64,000 nt of DNA from Methylocaldum sp002005105 (GCF_051027545.1 NZ_CP194902.1:2170001-2234000), one strand, 5' to 3'. Positions 42,446 through 51,608 are shown, numbered from the stretch's first letter. Made by a program: numbers and translations. Notes: generated by a model from the letters alone, not told the origin.

Positions 42446-43966
42446 TTAAGGGAAATTGGTCTTTTTTTCCACCGCCCGCGAACTGGCGCCGATCTCGGTC
42501 GGATCCAGAGCGCCTATCGCCTGCGCGAGGCGGGCTTTGCCGATGTGCCAGTTATAGCGGGCCTGGACGTGCTGCAAGCGGGCATTGGCAAGATCGGCTT
42601 CGGCGTTCAGAAGTTCCAGAATGCTGCCCGCTCCGGCTTTATAACGGCCCAAGGCTACCTTTTCCGCCTGGGTCGCGCTTGCCAAGAGATCGTTCGTGCT
42701 GGACAGCGTTTCCCGCGTGGTATTCAAATCGAAATAGGCGCGCCACACGTCGAGAGCGATCGTTTGATCCAATTGATCGCGGGTGGCTTCCTGGACCGAT
42801 ACCTGTTCCTCGGCGCTCCGAATCTGGTAGGTATTGGCGAATCCGGTGAATAGCGGCACGCTGAGTTGCAGACCGACCGACCAGCTTTGGAAGCTTTGCG
42901 AGATGCTGGAATCGCTGTAGGCGTAATTGCTCACCAGCGAAACAGTCGGCAGGCTGCCCGAGCGCGCCGATCTCACATTCGCCTCGGCCGCTCGGACCTG
43001 GGCCTCGGCCGCAGCCAAATCCGGACGCAACGCTTTCGCTTCTTCGATCAAGGCTTGCACGTCGCGTTCCCGTTCCGCATCCGGCTCGATGAAGGCGGGC
43101 GGCTCGATGTCCAATGACGCATGGGGCTTGAGGCCCATGGCGTTGGCCAGAACTCCCAAGGCATTCTGCGCGTCGCCGGTGGCTCTCTGGCGGTTGAGTT
43201 TGGCTTGCGCGTAGGCGGTTTGAGCTTGCAGCTTGTCGGCGAGAGCTGCCGCGCCGACCTCGTAACGAAATGCCGCCGCCTCGAATGCTTCCTCGCTGGA
43301 CCGTTCGGAAGCTTCGGTGGCTTCGAGCGCCGAGCGGGCCGCGAACAACTGGTAATACGCTTGCACTGCGGTGAATAGCACGTTCTGCAGCGTCGATGCG
43401 TGGCTCCAGTTGGCGGCATCGAGCGCCGCCCGCGCATTTTCCAGTCGCGCGGATCGGCCGCCGAAATCGAACAGCAGATAGTTGAGGCTTACCGAGGGCG
43501 TGATCCGGAATTGTTCCCTGCCCCCGAAGGTTCCGCCACTAACCCCCGTTCCCAGGGGGAAGCCTTGCAATTGGCTTTGGGATACGCTTCCGGAGCCGGT
43601 CTGGCCGTATGAGGCCGTGGTGTTCAGGTTGACGGTAGGGAGGTAGGCGGCTTCCGCCACGCCGAACTGGGCCGCCTGAACCCGTGCGTTCGCCCAGGCT
43701 TGGCGGGTTTGCGGATTGTGGCAAAGCGCCTGGTCGATGATTTCGAGCAAGGACCAGGCTTGGCCGGCGTGTGCATCCGCCGGGCAGGGATCGCCCAGTC
43801 CGGGTTTCCGGACCGATCGCGCCGGAGTCGGCGCCACGGCTTTGCGAGTGTCCAGGGGATCTTCGAGAAACGGCGGACGTTCCGCCGCCGGCAAATCGTC
43901 GGCCAAGAGCATGCCGGCCAACAATAAGAATCTCAGCCCGGACGCGGGGCGTGGTCTGGCATTCAT
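42446..43966 (-). CDS. TolC-family outer-membrane efflux protein
   Basis: The 506 residues include a signal peptide (LRFLLLAGMLLADDLPAA) and two repeats of the TolC coiled-coil hairpin, with typical phrases such as LLEIIDQALCHNPQTRQAWA, QAYYQLFAARSALEATEASE and GRYKAGAGSILELLNAEADL. It forms the outer-membrane channel of the efflux pump. It starts 6 bp after the sensor gene, so it is in one operon with the sigma factor. Confidence 0.92.
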   Translation of the reverse strand: MNARPRPASGLRFLLLAGMLLADDLPAAERPPFLEDPLDTRKAVAPTPARSVRKPGLGDPCPADAHAGQAWSLLEIIDQALCHNPQTRQAWANARVQAAQFGVAEAAYLPTVNLNTTASYGQTGSGSVSQSQLQGFPLGTGVSGGTFGGREQFRITPSVSLNYLLFDFGGRSARLENARAALDAANWSHASTLQNVLFTAVQAYYQLFAARSALEATEASERSSEEAFEAAAFRYEVGAAALADKLQAQTAYAQAKLNRQRATGDAQNALGVLANAMGLKPHASLDIEPPAFIEPDAERERDVQALIEEAKALRPDLAAAEAQVRAAEANVRSARSGSLPTVSLVSNYAYSDSSISQSFQSWSVGLQLSVPLFTGFANTYQIRSAEEQVSVQEATRDQLDQTIALDVWRAYFDLNTTRETLSSTNDLLASATQAEKVALGRYKAGAGSILELLNAEADLANARLQHVQARYNWHIGKARLAQAIGALDPTEIGASSRAVEKKTNFP

Positions 43967-43972
43967 GCGTTC

Positions 43973-44413
43973 TTAGCGTTCGGGTTTTTCGAGCAAGCGC
44001 CGGCGTCCCTCACCCGATAATTCGGGCGCGGCCGTCAAGATCACCGTGTGCAGCGTGGTTTGCAGGGCGGTCATAGCATGGTCGCTTCGCTCCAATGCCG
44101 CTTCGAGAAGGTGCCGGTCGAACGGCTCGGCTTGGAGCGTCCGTCTGACCTCGTCGCGGGAGGCGCGCACCGCCTCGATGCGAGATACGAGTTCCGGCCG
44201 CTGCGCATCCAGGATGCTGCGGAACGTCGAGGCATCGTGCTCCGGCAATCGTGACGTGAACCGTTCTTCGAAAGATTCGATCGACAACCACGGACGCCGG
44301 TGCGTGTGTTTATAGGTGCCGACGCCGAGCCAGGCTGACAGAAACACGTTGAGTAGGAGCGAGCCCAGAAGAATCCAGGCGGTGGTTCGGGACGACAAGC
44401 TGAAAGGCTTCAT
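43973..44413 (-). CDS. Periplasmic heavy-metal-sensor-like protein (CnrX/CpxP-type)
   Basis: The 146 residues from the ATG at 44413, where it overlaps the previous gene by 4 bp. One N-terminal membrane helix (TTAWILLGSLLLNVFLSAWL) is followed by a helical domain with regularly spaced Arg/Glu (FTSRLPEHDASTFRSILDA, QAEPFDRHLLEAALERSD). This fits the heavy-metal-resistance/LTXXQ-type sensor fold of CnrX and ZraP. The His content is modest, so metal binding is uncertain. It probably controls the adjacent sigma factor through the membrane protein upstream. Confidence 0.7.
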   Translation of the reverse strand: MKPFSLSSRTTAWILLGSLLLNVFLSAWLGVGTYKHTHRRPWLSIESFEERFTSRLPEHDASTFRSILDAQRPELVSRIEAVRASRDEVRRTLQAEPFDRHLLEAALERSDHAMTALQTTLHTVILTAAPELSGEGRRRLLEKPER

Positions 44414-44841
44414 CGATCGCTGAAATCCTCTTGCATGGGGGTAAGGGCAGCCGTGTTGAGCCAGTCCTCGGAGGTCGTGCCGTTGATTCCGCCGTACCAA
44501 CCCAAAAGACAACCCATGATGAGCGCGAGACCGAAGGTGGCCACGCCCGGCCAATACGACGCAAACGGCCAAACGACGATGTCGGTCGGCGGCGCGATAG
44601 CGGAAACGGGCTGCTGCGGCAATGCGAGGGCTCGTTGGCAGATATGTTGCGCAAGCTGCTCGGATGGCGTTTCGATGCGCCAGAGATCGAGCAGACGGTC
44701 GATGCGCTCGGCCTCGGTGCGTTCTGCTCGAAAGCGCGAAGAGCCCGCCAGCCGGCGCCAGATCCCATGCGGCTTTGTCGGCCAACGCCGGGTATCGGCG
44801 CCGAAGGCGGCGAAATGATGTTTGAGGCGGGTCAATAGCAT
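44410..44841 (-). CDS. Single-pass membrane protein, putative anti-sigma factor
   Basis: The 143 residues comprise a cytoplasmic N-terminal part (about 1-95), one transmembrane helix (ATFGLALIMGCLLGWYGGIN, about 100-119) and a short outside tail. Its position between an ECF sigma gene and a periplasmic sensor gene, and the 4-bp overlap with the latter, fit a CnrY-like anti-sigma factor that holds the sigma factor at the membrane. No sequence motif proves this. Confidence 0.55.
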   Translation of the reverse strand: MLLTRLKHHFAAFGADTRRWPTKPHGIWRRLAGSSRFRAERTEAERIDRLLDLWRIETPSEQLAQHICQRALALPQQPVSAIAPPTDIVVWPFASYWPGVATFGLALIMGCLLGWYGGINGTTSEDWLNTAALTPMQEDFSDR

Positions 44842-44851
44842 CGGACTCCTC

Positions 44852-45445
44852 CTAAGTTCGGATCAATGGGGCCAGACGTTCGCGTAGTGTGCGGCGCGCC
44901 CGGACCAGCAAAGCTTCCAAAGCGCCCACCGAGATCTCGAGAATTTCGGCGGCTTCGGCATTGCTGAACCCTTCGTAATAACACAGAACCAGGGCGCTCC
45001 TCTGGCGCATCGGCAGTTCCTCGACCGCCGAGGCGATCTGTTCGGCCTGCTGTTGCTGAGTCAGCACGGATTCCAAATCTGCGGCTTGGATAAGCGGTTC
45101 GTCGTCGCCCCAGGGCTCGTATCGGTCCCTGCGGCGGCGATCGATGCACAGATTGACGACAATCCGTCCCAACCAGACGGCGAAAGTGCCTTTTTGCGGG
45201 GACCACGCCGCGGCGTTTACCCAAACCCGCAGAAAGGCTTCCTGCACAACTTCCTCGGCCTCGGCCGATACTCCGCTGATCCGCCGCGCCAGCGCATACA
45301 TCCGGGGAGTATGGCGATGGACCAACAACGAAAATGCGTCGTGATCGCCTTGAGCGACCCGACTCATGAGGATTTCGTCGCGGATCGATGCGGTATCGCC
45401 GTTCTGCTCCTGTCGGCGGGACTGAAATCCGGTTCCGGATGTCAT
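44852..45445 (-). CDS. ECF RNA polymerase sigma factor
   Basis: The 197 residues from the ATG at 45445. Region 2 has DAFSLLVHRHTPRMYALARR then AEEVVQEAFLRVW, and region 4 has LPMRQRSALVLCYYEGFSNA then EAAEILEISVGALEALLVRA. The frame continues upstream through a REP palindrome, which argues against a longer protein. It heads an operon of seven genes ending in the efflux permease, so it probably drives its own operon when the sensor pair releases it, as CnrH does. Confidence 0.88.
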   Translation of the reverse strand: MTSGTGFQSRRQEQNGDTASIRDEILMSRVAQGDHDAFSLLVHRHTPRMYALARRISGVSAEAEEVVQEAFLRVWVNAAAWSPQKGTFAVWLGRIVVNLCIDRRRRDRYEPWGDDEPLIQAADLESVLTQQQQAEQIASAVEELPMRQRSALVLCYYEGFSNAEAAEILEISVGALEALLVRARRTLRERLAPLIRT

Positions 45446-45545
45446 GATCGAGCAGGACAAATCGTTCACGACCAGTTGCTGTTTAGGTACGCCGATTCGA
45501 TCGGAACGGCGGTGAGTGGATCGGCGTCCCCGATAGGCGAGCATC

Positions 45546-45599
45546 GTAGGTCGGCAATCCTTTGCCGACGCATGTATCGGCAAAGGATTGCCGACCTAC
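45546..45599. repeat. Pair of inverted GTAG-type REPs (BIME-like)
   Basis: GTAGGTCGGCAATCC...GCCGAC at 45546-45569 and its inverted twin at 45577-45599, ending in CTAC. Two REPs head to head with a 7-bp spacer form a bacterial interspersed mosaic element. It is between the sigma factor gene and the DUF155 gene, about 100 bp upstream of the sigma start. Confidence 0.8.
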
Positions 45600-45711
45600 C
45601 AAAAGAGATTGGTACCGGGGAAATTCGCGAAAACGCTTTCATATCTCTATATACGCAGGTACGGGAAAAAACCTGCGCGCGCTGAAATATCGGAAAACGG
45701 GGGCAGGACGG

Positions 45712-46521
45712 TCAGAAGAACTTCTCGTGCAGAGACAGGATGACTTCCATCACGATGAGAATGACGATGTACCACTCCACGCGGAGCGTCTGGCGGCTGT
45801 TGACCAGGTCCAGATAGGTTTCGGCGGTGCGGGAGATCAGTTCCAGCTTGCGCGATAGCGCCAGATCCCGATCACGCAGTTCGTATTCGTAGGCCAGCCT
45901 CTCATAAAGGCGGTCGAGTTCGATGTCTTCCCAGGTGATTTCCGGCTTTTCGGTGACTTCGACGCGGCCCACGGTCCGGGTCAAAATCAACAAGACGTTG
46001 CCGATTTCGTTGAGTATCTCTTTCTTGTCCCGGGCGGGGCCTAGGCCCTGGCTCAGGCGTTCCGCCAGCCGCTCGACGCGGTCGAAGACCTCTCCGACGC
46101 TGCGTTCGTAATAACCCAGCACGCAGCTTTTCGCCAGCACGTGGGCGACGACTTGCAGCCGGCCCGTAGTCGCTTCGGTAAGACTCAATCGCCCATTTGT
46201 ATCGAAGCGCTCGGGCCGGTCGGGATCGATGATGATGTCTACCTCGTCCGATTCGGGGTGCGCAAACGGATTTTGGACCGACGGTGCCAGGCGCTCGAGG
46301 ATTTCCGTTTCTTCGGATCGGGTGAGACCGACGAGCACGACGACGCCGAAGCGAAAAATGAGGCTGTAACCCCTTGGACCCACCAGCATGGTCAGCGGTC
46401 CCACGGCGAGCCGGCTGCCGCGCTCCAGATCCCGAATATCGATGCGGGTCCCGAGAAACCAGGCCCGTGCGCGTAAAAGTTGGGCGGCTTCGGTCGCCTT
46501 TTGAATGTCCTCCGTTTGCAC
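45712..46521 (-). CDS. DUF155/RMD1-family protein
   Basis: The 269 residues begin with a soluble domain of the YagE/RMD1 type (RAWFLGTRIDIRDLERG, FRFGVVVLVGL, ATTGRLQVVAHVLAKSCVL) and end with helices and a C-terminal membrane segment (VEWYIVILIVMEVILSLH). In eukaryotes relatives act in mitochondrial translation or sporulation. The bacterial function is unknown. It is 19 bp after the DUF1992 gene on the same strand. Confidence 0.8.
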   Translation of the reverse strand: MQTEDIQKATEAAQLLRARAWFLGTRIDIRDLERGSRLAVGPLTMLVGPRGYSLIFRFGVVVLVGLTRSEETEILERLAPSVQNPFAHPESDEVDIIIDPDRPERFDTNGRLSLTEATTGRLQVVAHVLAKSCVLGYYERSVGEVFDRVERLAERLSQGLGPARDKKEILNEIGNVLLILTRTVGRVEVTEKPEITWEDIELDRLYERLAYEYELRDRDLALSRKLELISRTAETYLDLVNSRQTLRVEWYIVILIVMEVILSLHEKFF

Positions 46522-46540
46522 CGGCTCTGGTCCTTATAGG

Positions 46541-46945
46541 CTATTCATCGCGTTTCGAAGCGGTATGCCGCTCGCCGAATTTTTCGGCGACCTGCTTGTA
46601 ATAACGGTCGTGCAGCGCCAGGTTGCCGCCGCGCATTTCTCCCAGCCGCTGCACGAGCAGATGCAGCCGATTTAAACCCTCCCGGTATTGCGCCGATGAA
46701 TCGTCGCACAGCTCGATCAGTCGGCCGACGTCTTCGATCTCCCGCCGCAAACGCACTTCCTCGGGAACATAGCCGGCGTTCTTGAGAACCCGGTACGCCA
46801 TGCGCAGATCGGCAGGCACCAGGGCCAGTTCCTCTTCGTCGGGTACGGGTTTGCCGGCGCCGGGCAAATCGTTCAAATCGCCGCGCGCGATGGCCTCCCG
46901 GATTTTTTCTTCCGCGATTCGATCGAGAAATGCGAGCGTACTCAT
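46541..46945 (-). CDS. DUF1992 (DnaJ-homologue subfamily C member 28 domain) protein
   Basis: The 134 residues show the family pattern: AEEKIREAIARGDLNDLPGA then GKPVPDEEELALVPADLRMA, YRVLKNAGYVPEEVRLRREI. There is no J domain. It is a small cytoplasmic protein of unknown role. It lies between parA (17 bp) and the DUF155 gene (19 bp), so the three form an apparent operon. Confidence 0.85.
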   Translation of the reverse strand: MSTLAFLDRIAEEKIREAIARGDLNDLPGAGKPVPDEEELALVPADLRMAYRVLKNAGYVPEEVRLRREIEDVGRLIELCDDSSAQYREGLNRLHLLVQRLGEMRGGNLALHDRYYKQVAEKFGERHTASKRDE

Positions 46946-46962
46946 GGGGCTATGGAAAAACC

Positions 46963-47748
46963 TTAGTGATGCCTCTCGTGAATTTCCCGGTGCAGTGCCT
47001 TGTATTCCTCGGAGAGTTTGTGCTCCGGCGCGTAATGGATCAGCGGCTTGGATTCGCTATGGGATTCGCGCACCTTCACCGAGGGCGAAAGCTTGGTCTG
47101 CAATACCGGATGGCCTTCCGAGATCAGCTGGTTGACCAGTTGCTGAGGCAAATTGGCGCGGCCCTGGAACTGGTTGACGATGATGCCTTCGATTTCCAGC
47201 GCGTCGTTGTGGTCCGCCTTGATCTCGCCGATCACGGCCAGCAGGTTGTACAGCGCTTCCCGCGAAAAGGCGTCGCAATCGAAGGGAATCAGGCAGCGCC
47301 GGGCGGCGATCAAGGCCGATCGGCTGTAGAAGTTGAGTACCGGCGGCGTGTCGATATAGATGCGCTCGAATTCGCCGAGAGCATCCAGCGCCTCGCGCAG
47401 CTTGTAAATCTTATAACGGGATTCGAGCCGGCTCTGCAGCGGTTCCAATTCGGGATGCGAGGGCACCACATAGAGGTTAGGGAACGGCGTTTCGTGTATG
47501 GCGCTATCCAGCCCGGTGTTCGGGCTCTTGCCGAACAGGTTCAGGCTTAAGGTGTCCTTGAAGAAGTGGGCGATGCTGGCGTCCGGATCGGCCACCTTCT
47601 GGCCCAGCAAATAATGGGTGGAGTTGCCCTGGATATCGAGATCGACAACCAAGGTTTTCTTGCCTTCGGCGGCGCTGATGGCGGCGAGATTGCAGGCAAT
47701 CGTGGACTTACCGACGCCCCCCTTTTGATTGAAAATAACGCGGCGCAT
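46963..47748 (-). CDS. ParA/MinD-type ATPase
   Basis: The 261 residues begin with a deviant Walker A KGGVGKST (9-16). Signature phrases include VVDLDIQGNSTHYLLGQ, FERIYIDTPP and IIVNQFQGRANLP. No ParB gene follows, so it is an orphan ParA that may position something other than the chromosome (for example a protein cluster or carboxysome-like body). That is open. Confidence 0.85.
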   Translation of the reverse strand: MRRVIFNQKGGVGKSTIACNLAAISAAEGKKTLVVDLDIQGNSTHYLLGQKVADPDASIAHFFKDTLSLNLFGKSPNTGLDSAIHETPFPNLYVVPSHPELEPLQSRLESRYKIYKLREALDALGEFERIYIDTPPVLNFYSRSALIAARRCLIPFDCDAFSREALYNLLAVIGEIKADHNDALEIEGIIVNQFQGRANLPQQLVNQLISEGHPVLQTKLSPSVKVRESHSESKPLIHYAPEHKLSEEYKALHREIHERHH

Positions 47749-47870
47749 AGAAGTTCTCTTGATGGATGGGTAAAAAATATCCAGAAAAGTATAGAGAACA
47801 ATAGCATCCGATAGCTAGGGAAACCCCGAACAAATGAGGAAGCCGTTTGTGTCCGGCCTGCGTCTCGCAC

Positions 47871-48015
47871 CCTTCCAATCGCAAACGGACCTTTAGTCGG
47901 TCCCTTCCAATCGCAAACGGACCTTTAGTCGGTCCCTTCCAATCGCAAACGGACCTTTAGTCGGTCCCTTCCAATCGCAAACGGCATCTCTGGGAGCGCC
48001 AGAGCTGCCCTTCCG
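47871..48015 (+). repeat. Hairpin-repeat cluster 3 (TTCCAATCGCAAACGG family), tandem
   Basis: Cores at 47873-47888, 47905-47920, 47937-47952 and 47969-47984, an exact 32-bp period. The first three are followed by GGACC-tttagtc-GGTCC. The fourth is followed by GGCA/TGCC and CTCTGG/CCAGAG around a GAGCG loop. This is the most regular cluster. Confidence 0.92.
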
Positions 48016-48040
48016 ACAAAGCCCTTCGCCGAGCCGATAC

Positions 48041-48064
48041 GTCGGCAAGGGATTGCCGACCTAC
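48041..48064 (-). repeat. GTAG-type REP palindrome
   Basis: GTCGGCAA, loop, TTGCCGAC, CTAC, identical to the copy at 24489-24512. About 25 bp after hairpin-repeat cluster 3. Confidence 0.8.
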
Positions 48065-48092
48065 ATATCCGAATCCCTTACACCGATTCGGA

Positions 48093-48165
48093 AAACGCTC
48101 TCTGGGAGCGCTAGAACGACCCTTCCAGGAGCGCCGGAGCCACCTTTTCAATCGCAGACGGTCGC
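48093..48165 (+). repeat. Degenerate copies of the hairpin-repeat family
   Basis: Contains CTCTGGGAGCGCTAGA, CCCTTCCAGGAGCGCCGGAG and TTTTCAATCGCAGACGGTCG, each one or more changes away from the intact cores and hairpins. It looks like decayed units beyond the REP. Confidence 0.6.
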
Positions 48166-48185
48166 TCGGAAATGCCGAAACCCGA

Positions 48186-49547
48186 TCAAAGAACCGCGAG
48201 CCGATAAACGAGCCCCGCCATGGCACAAATACCGATCAGAGGAATAACGCCCAGCTTGAAGCGGAGCAATGCCGTCGCCGAGGTTAGAGCGATTCCCACG
48301 GACAGCCAATCGACAGGGCCGTTCAGGCCGTTGGGCCAGAACAGGTGATAAGCGAAGAACACGGCAAGATTCAATATCACGCCCACCATGGCGGCGGTTA
48401 TGCCGGTCAGGGGCGCGGTGAACTTGATGTTGCCATGGGTCGCTTCCGCCAGCGGCCCGCCCAGCAGGACGAGCAGAAACGACGGCAGAAACGTGAAATA
48501 GGTCGCGATCACCGCCCCGGCGGCACCTCCGAGCAAGGGCGCGCCGTCGATCAAATCCTTACTCCAGCCGGCCAGGAAGCCCACGAAGGTAACCACCATA
48601 ATCAAAGGACCCGGCGTGGTTTCTCCCAATGCCAGCCCATCCATCATTTGGGGAGCGGTCAGCCAGTGGTAATGCTCGACCGCCCCTTGATAAACGTAAG
48701 GCAGCACCGAGTAGGCGCCGCCGAAAGTCAGCAGGGCGGTTTTGGTGAAGAACCAGCCCATCTGAACGGCATCTCCCTGCCAGCCCCGATCCTGATCCAG
48801 GAGCGCCAGGATTCCTCCCCACGAAATCAGTCCGACGATCGCCAGGGCCATCAGCCTCGGCCGGGACAGCCTGGCGTGATCCGGCGTCGGCGTGCGGTCG
48901 TCTATGATCGATGGACCGAAGTTCTTGTCGGGGTTGCCGTGATCATCCGCGGCCCGGAAAAATCGCGGTGCGAGACGTCCGCCCAGGGCACCCAGCAGGG
49001 CCGCAGCCAGAATGATGGCGGGGAAAGGAACGGAGAGCACCGAAATGGCAAGAAAGGCCAGCACGGCGATGCTCCAAAGGACGCCGTTTTTCAGTGCCCG
49101 TGAACCGATGCGATAGGCGGCGAAAACCACGATCGCCACCACCGCCGGCTTGATGCCGTAGAGCACGCCGGCAACCGCCGGCAGACTGCCGAAAGTCATG
49201 TAAATCCAGGACAGCAGGATCAGAATGGCCAGAGAGGGCAGGATGAACAGGACGCCGGCGGCGATTCCGCCTCTGAGGCCATGGAGCAGCCAGCCGATAT
49301 AGGTGGCCAGTTGCAAGGCTTCCGGCCCCGGCAGGAGCATGCAGTAGTTGAGGGCATGAAGATAGCGCCGCTCCGAAATCCAGCGCCGCCGTTCCACCAG
49401 TTCCTGGTGCATGATGGCGATTTGCCCGGCTGGCCCCCCGAAGCTGATGAAGCCCAGTTTCAGCCAGAACCGCAAGGCTTCGCCGAAGTTGACGGTGGGA
49501 TTTTCGTTTGTAGCGAGGTATTCGATCGGGCCGTTTTGCTGATCCAT
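48186..49547 (-). CDS. chrA: Chromate transporter, two-domain CHR family
   Basis: The 453 residues consist of two homologous halves of membrane helices. The N-half has WLKLGFISFGGPAGQIAIMH and LLPGPEALQLATYIGW. The C-half has FTKTALLTFGGAYSVLPYVY and ALGETTPGPLIMVVTFVGFL. The FGGP and PGP motifs are the family marks. It would expel chromate using the proton gradient. No chrB-type regulator is adjacent. Confidence 0.93.
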   Translation of the reverse strand: MDQQNGPIEYLATNENPTVNFGEALRFWLKLGFISFGGPAGQIAIMHQELVERRRWISERRYLHALNYCMLLPGPEALQLATYIGWLLHGLRGGIAAGVLFILPSLAILILLSWIYMTFGSLPAVAGVLYGIKPAVVAIVVFAAYRIGSRALKNGVLWSIAVLAFLAISVLSVPFPAIILAAALLGALGGRLAPRFFRAADDHGNPDKNFGPSIIDDRTPTPDHARLSRPRLMALAIVGLISWGGILALLDQDRGWQGDAVQMGWFFTKTALLTFGGAYSVLPYVYQGAVEHYHWLTAPQMMDGLALGETTPGPLIMVVTFVGFLAGWSKDLIDGAPLLGGAAGAVIATYFTFLPSFLLVLLGGPLAEATHGNIKFTAPLTGITAAMVGVILNLAVFFAYHLFWPNGLNGPVDWLSVGIALTSATALLRFKLGVIPLIGICAMAGLVYRLAVL

Positions 49548-49837
49548 TATTATCCGAGAAACGGCAGTTGGACGTGACGGAGTGTGCGGCGGGCGGGTCG
49601 CCTGGCAAGGCGCGACGCCGCCGCGGGGTAGTCTCCCGCAAGAAGGAGCAACGCCGCCAGGTGGCCCGCCCGCCGTGCAATCGGGTGCGTAGCGGCTTCA
49701 CCCAAAAGGTGAGATTGATGCAGGGCGGGACGTTCAGGATTCATCGGGCTTTTCTGGTGCATCGAAGCGGTCAACTGCCGTTTCTAGGATTATTGGTGCC
49801 GAAACCTTGGGCGACCCAATAACGGCCGCGACATATT
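49548..49837. other. Intergenic region, nothing clear
   Basis: About 290 bp upstream of chrA. GC-rich with small imperfect hairpins (for example around 49565-49620). No credible gene. Confidence 0.5.
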
Positions 49838-50428
49838 TTAACCGTCAATCAACCGGCGCAGCAGTTCGAATCCTTCTTCCCAATCGTCCAAGCCGCTCGA
49901 TGCATTGATATGTCCGCACGGCGCGATCTCGACAAGTTGGCTGCCCCAAGCCGCCGCACAGCGCCGAGCGTAATCCGGGCTGCCGTAGGGATCGTCGGGA
50001 CTGGCGACGACCGTACTCGGGAATGGGAGGTTCATGCGGGGCACCGGCGAAAAGCCTACGGCGCCACTTGGAAAAGTCGCCAAAGAGGGATCGGGAGGTG
50101 CGACCAGCAATGCGCCATGAATCGAACGCCCCATCTGCTGGGCCCAGTGGGCAACGAGGAGACACCCCAAGCTGTGTGCAACGAGTACGGTGTGCGGTCC
50201 GGATTCCGATACGGCGATTTCGAGTTGCTCGATCCAGTCGCCGCAAACCGGATTATTCCATTCTTTTTGTTGAACCCGGCGGAACTCGGGATGCTTGATT
50301 TCCCATCGGGTTTGCCAGTGTTCGGACCCGGAGTTGCCGATACCGGGAACTATGAGTACCGGGTTTTGAATGCGAACCTCAACTATCGGTACAACGTCTC
50401 GTCGGATGGGCGCAGGTCGATAAGCCAT
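49838..50428 (-). CDS. RBBP9/YdeN-family small alpha/beta hydrolase
   Basis: The 196 residues have the RBBP9/YdeN pattern: LIVPGIGNSGSEHWQTRWE near the start, nucleophile elbow AHSLGC, SPDDPYGS with the acid, and PCGHINASSGLDDW with the catalytic His. Probably a serine esterase of unknown substrate. The start is the ATG 13 bp after cysA, but homology begins about 20 residues in, so a later start is possible. Likely the last gene of the sulfate operon. Confidence 0.8.
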   Translation of the reverse strand: MAYRPAPIRRDVVPIVEVRIQNPVLIVPGIGNSGSEHWQTRWEIKHPEFRRVQQKEWNNPVCGDWIEQLEIAVSESGPHTVLVAHSLGCLLVAHWAQQMGRSIHGALLVAPPDPSLATFPSGAVGFSPVPRMNLPFPSTVVASPDDPYGSPDYARRCAAAWGSQLVEIAPCGHINASSGLDDWEEGFELLRRLIDG

Positions 50429-50441
50429 GTCGATTCCCCGG

Positions 50442-51536
50442 CTACCGATTGACGGCTTCCAGCGTCGTTTCCCGCTTCGTGTTGCCGTCGAATGTCCTAA
50501 GGCGCTTCGGCTGTAAGTAAACTTTATCGCCTTCGCTCAAGCCTTTGCGGCCGAACTGGTCGCGGGTCAGTTCGACTTCCACGGACCCGCGATCGTCGAT
50601 GCGTTCCAGTTCGATGCGCACGGTGGCTCCCAGCGGACGGATATCGCGTATCTTGGCGGCGATGGTGCAGGTGCCGCCGCCGTCTCGCAGGATCTCGATT
50701 TCATGGGGCCGTACGTAGAAGATCGCCGATTCCGGATGATCGGAGCCGCCGGTGAGGTCCACCTGGGTTTCGCCGATACGGGCATGGCCGTCGTGGATGC
50801 GGCCGTGGAACAGGTTGACGTCGCCCAGAAAGTGGTAGACGAAGGGCGTTTCCGGGTGGTCATAAACTTCGTCGGGCGTCCCGATCTGCTCGACCCGGCC
50901 CTCGTTCAGCACCACCACGCGGTCGGCCACTTCCAGAGCCTCTTCCTGATCGTGGGTGACGAACACGCTGGTGACGTGCAATTCGTCGTGCAAACGTCGC
51001 AGCCAGCGGCGCAAATCCTTGCGGACCTTGGCGTCGAGTGCGCCGAACGGTTCGTCGAGGAGCAGCACCTTGGGTTCGACCGCCAAGGCTCGGGCCAAGG
51101 CGATGCGCTGGCGCTGGCCGCCCGACAACTGGCCGGGATAACGGTCGGCCAGCCAATCCAGCTGCACCAGGTTCAGCAAGTCGTGTACCTTGCGCCGGAT
51201 TTCGCTTTCCGAAGGTCGCTGACCTCGCGGCCGGACCCGAAGACCGAAGGCGATGTTCTCGAATACCGTCATGTGGCGGAACAGGGCGTAATGCTGAAAC
51301 ACGAATCCGACTTGCCGTTCCCGTACGTGGCGGTTGGTCGCATCCTCGCCGTAAAACAGGATAGAGCCCGAATCGGGTGCCTCCAGCCCCGCGATGATGC
51401 GCAGCAAGGTCGTCTTGCCGCAGCCGGAAGGCCCCAAGAGCGCCACCAGTTCGCCGCTGCCGATGTTCAAGGTAATGTTCTTAAGAGCCTTGAATCGGCC
51501 GAAGGATTTTTCCACGTCGTTGATTTCTATGCTCAT
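50442..51536 (-). CDS. cysA: Sulfate/thiosulfate ABC transporter ATP-binding protein
   Basis: The 364 residues begin with an ABC ATPase domain: Walker [10 protein letters not shown] (about 35-43), [28 protein letters not shown]. The C-terminal TOBE-type regulatory domain ([31 protein letters not shown]) is the CysA form. It energises sulfate uptake through CysT/CysW encoded upstream. A REP palindrome lies between cysW and cysA. Confidence 0.95.
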   Translation of the reverse strand: MSIEINDVEKSFGRFKALKNITLNIGSGELVALLGPSGCGKTTLLRIIAGLEAPDSGSILFYGEDATNRHVRERQVGFVFQHYALFRHMTVFENIAFGLRVRPRGQRPSESEIRRKVHDLLNLVQLDWLADRYPGQLSGGQRQRIALARALAVEPKVLLLDEPFGALDAKVRKDLRRWLRRLHDELHVTSVFVTHDQEEALEVADRVVVLNEGRVEQIGTPDEVYDHPETPFVYHFLGDVNLFHGRIHDGHARIGETQVDLTGGSDHPESAIFYVRPHEIEILRDGGGTCTIAAKIRDIRPLGATVRIELERIDDRGSVEVELTRDQFGRKGLSEGDKVYLQPKRLRTFDGNTKRETTLEAVNR

Positions 51537-51608
51537 ATCGGAGTGCTCCTGGATTTTTGTAGAGCGGCTTAGCAGGGATGGACCTTCTGATTCGGCGGGT
51601 TACGCTTT

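Larger units (their letters stand above)
47749..48185. other. Repeat-filled intergenic region, no gene seen
   Basis: About 440 bp between parA and chrA, both on the minus strand. It is largely made of the hairpin-repeat cluster, a REP and degenerate repeat copies listed separately. Confidence 0.7.

Noticed and set aside
45446..45583. Longer N-terminus of the sigma factor
   Set aside because: The added residues are the translation of the REP pair, and family homology starts after the ATG at 45445.
47871..48015. CRISPR array, because of the regular 32-bp spacing
   Set aside because: The units between cores are the same hairpin three times rather than unique spacers, the core is only 16 nt, and no cas genes are near.
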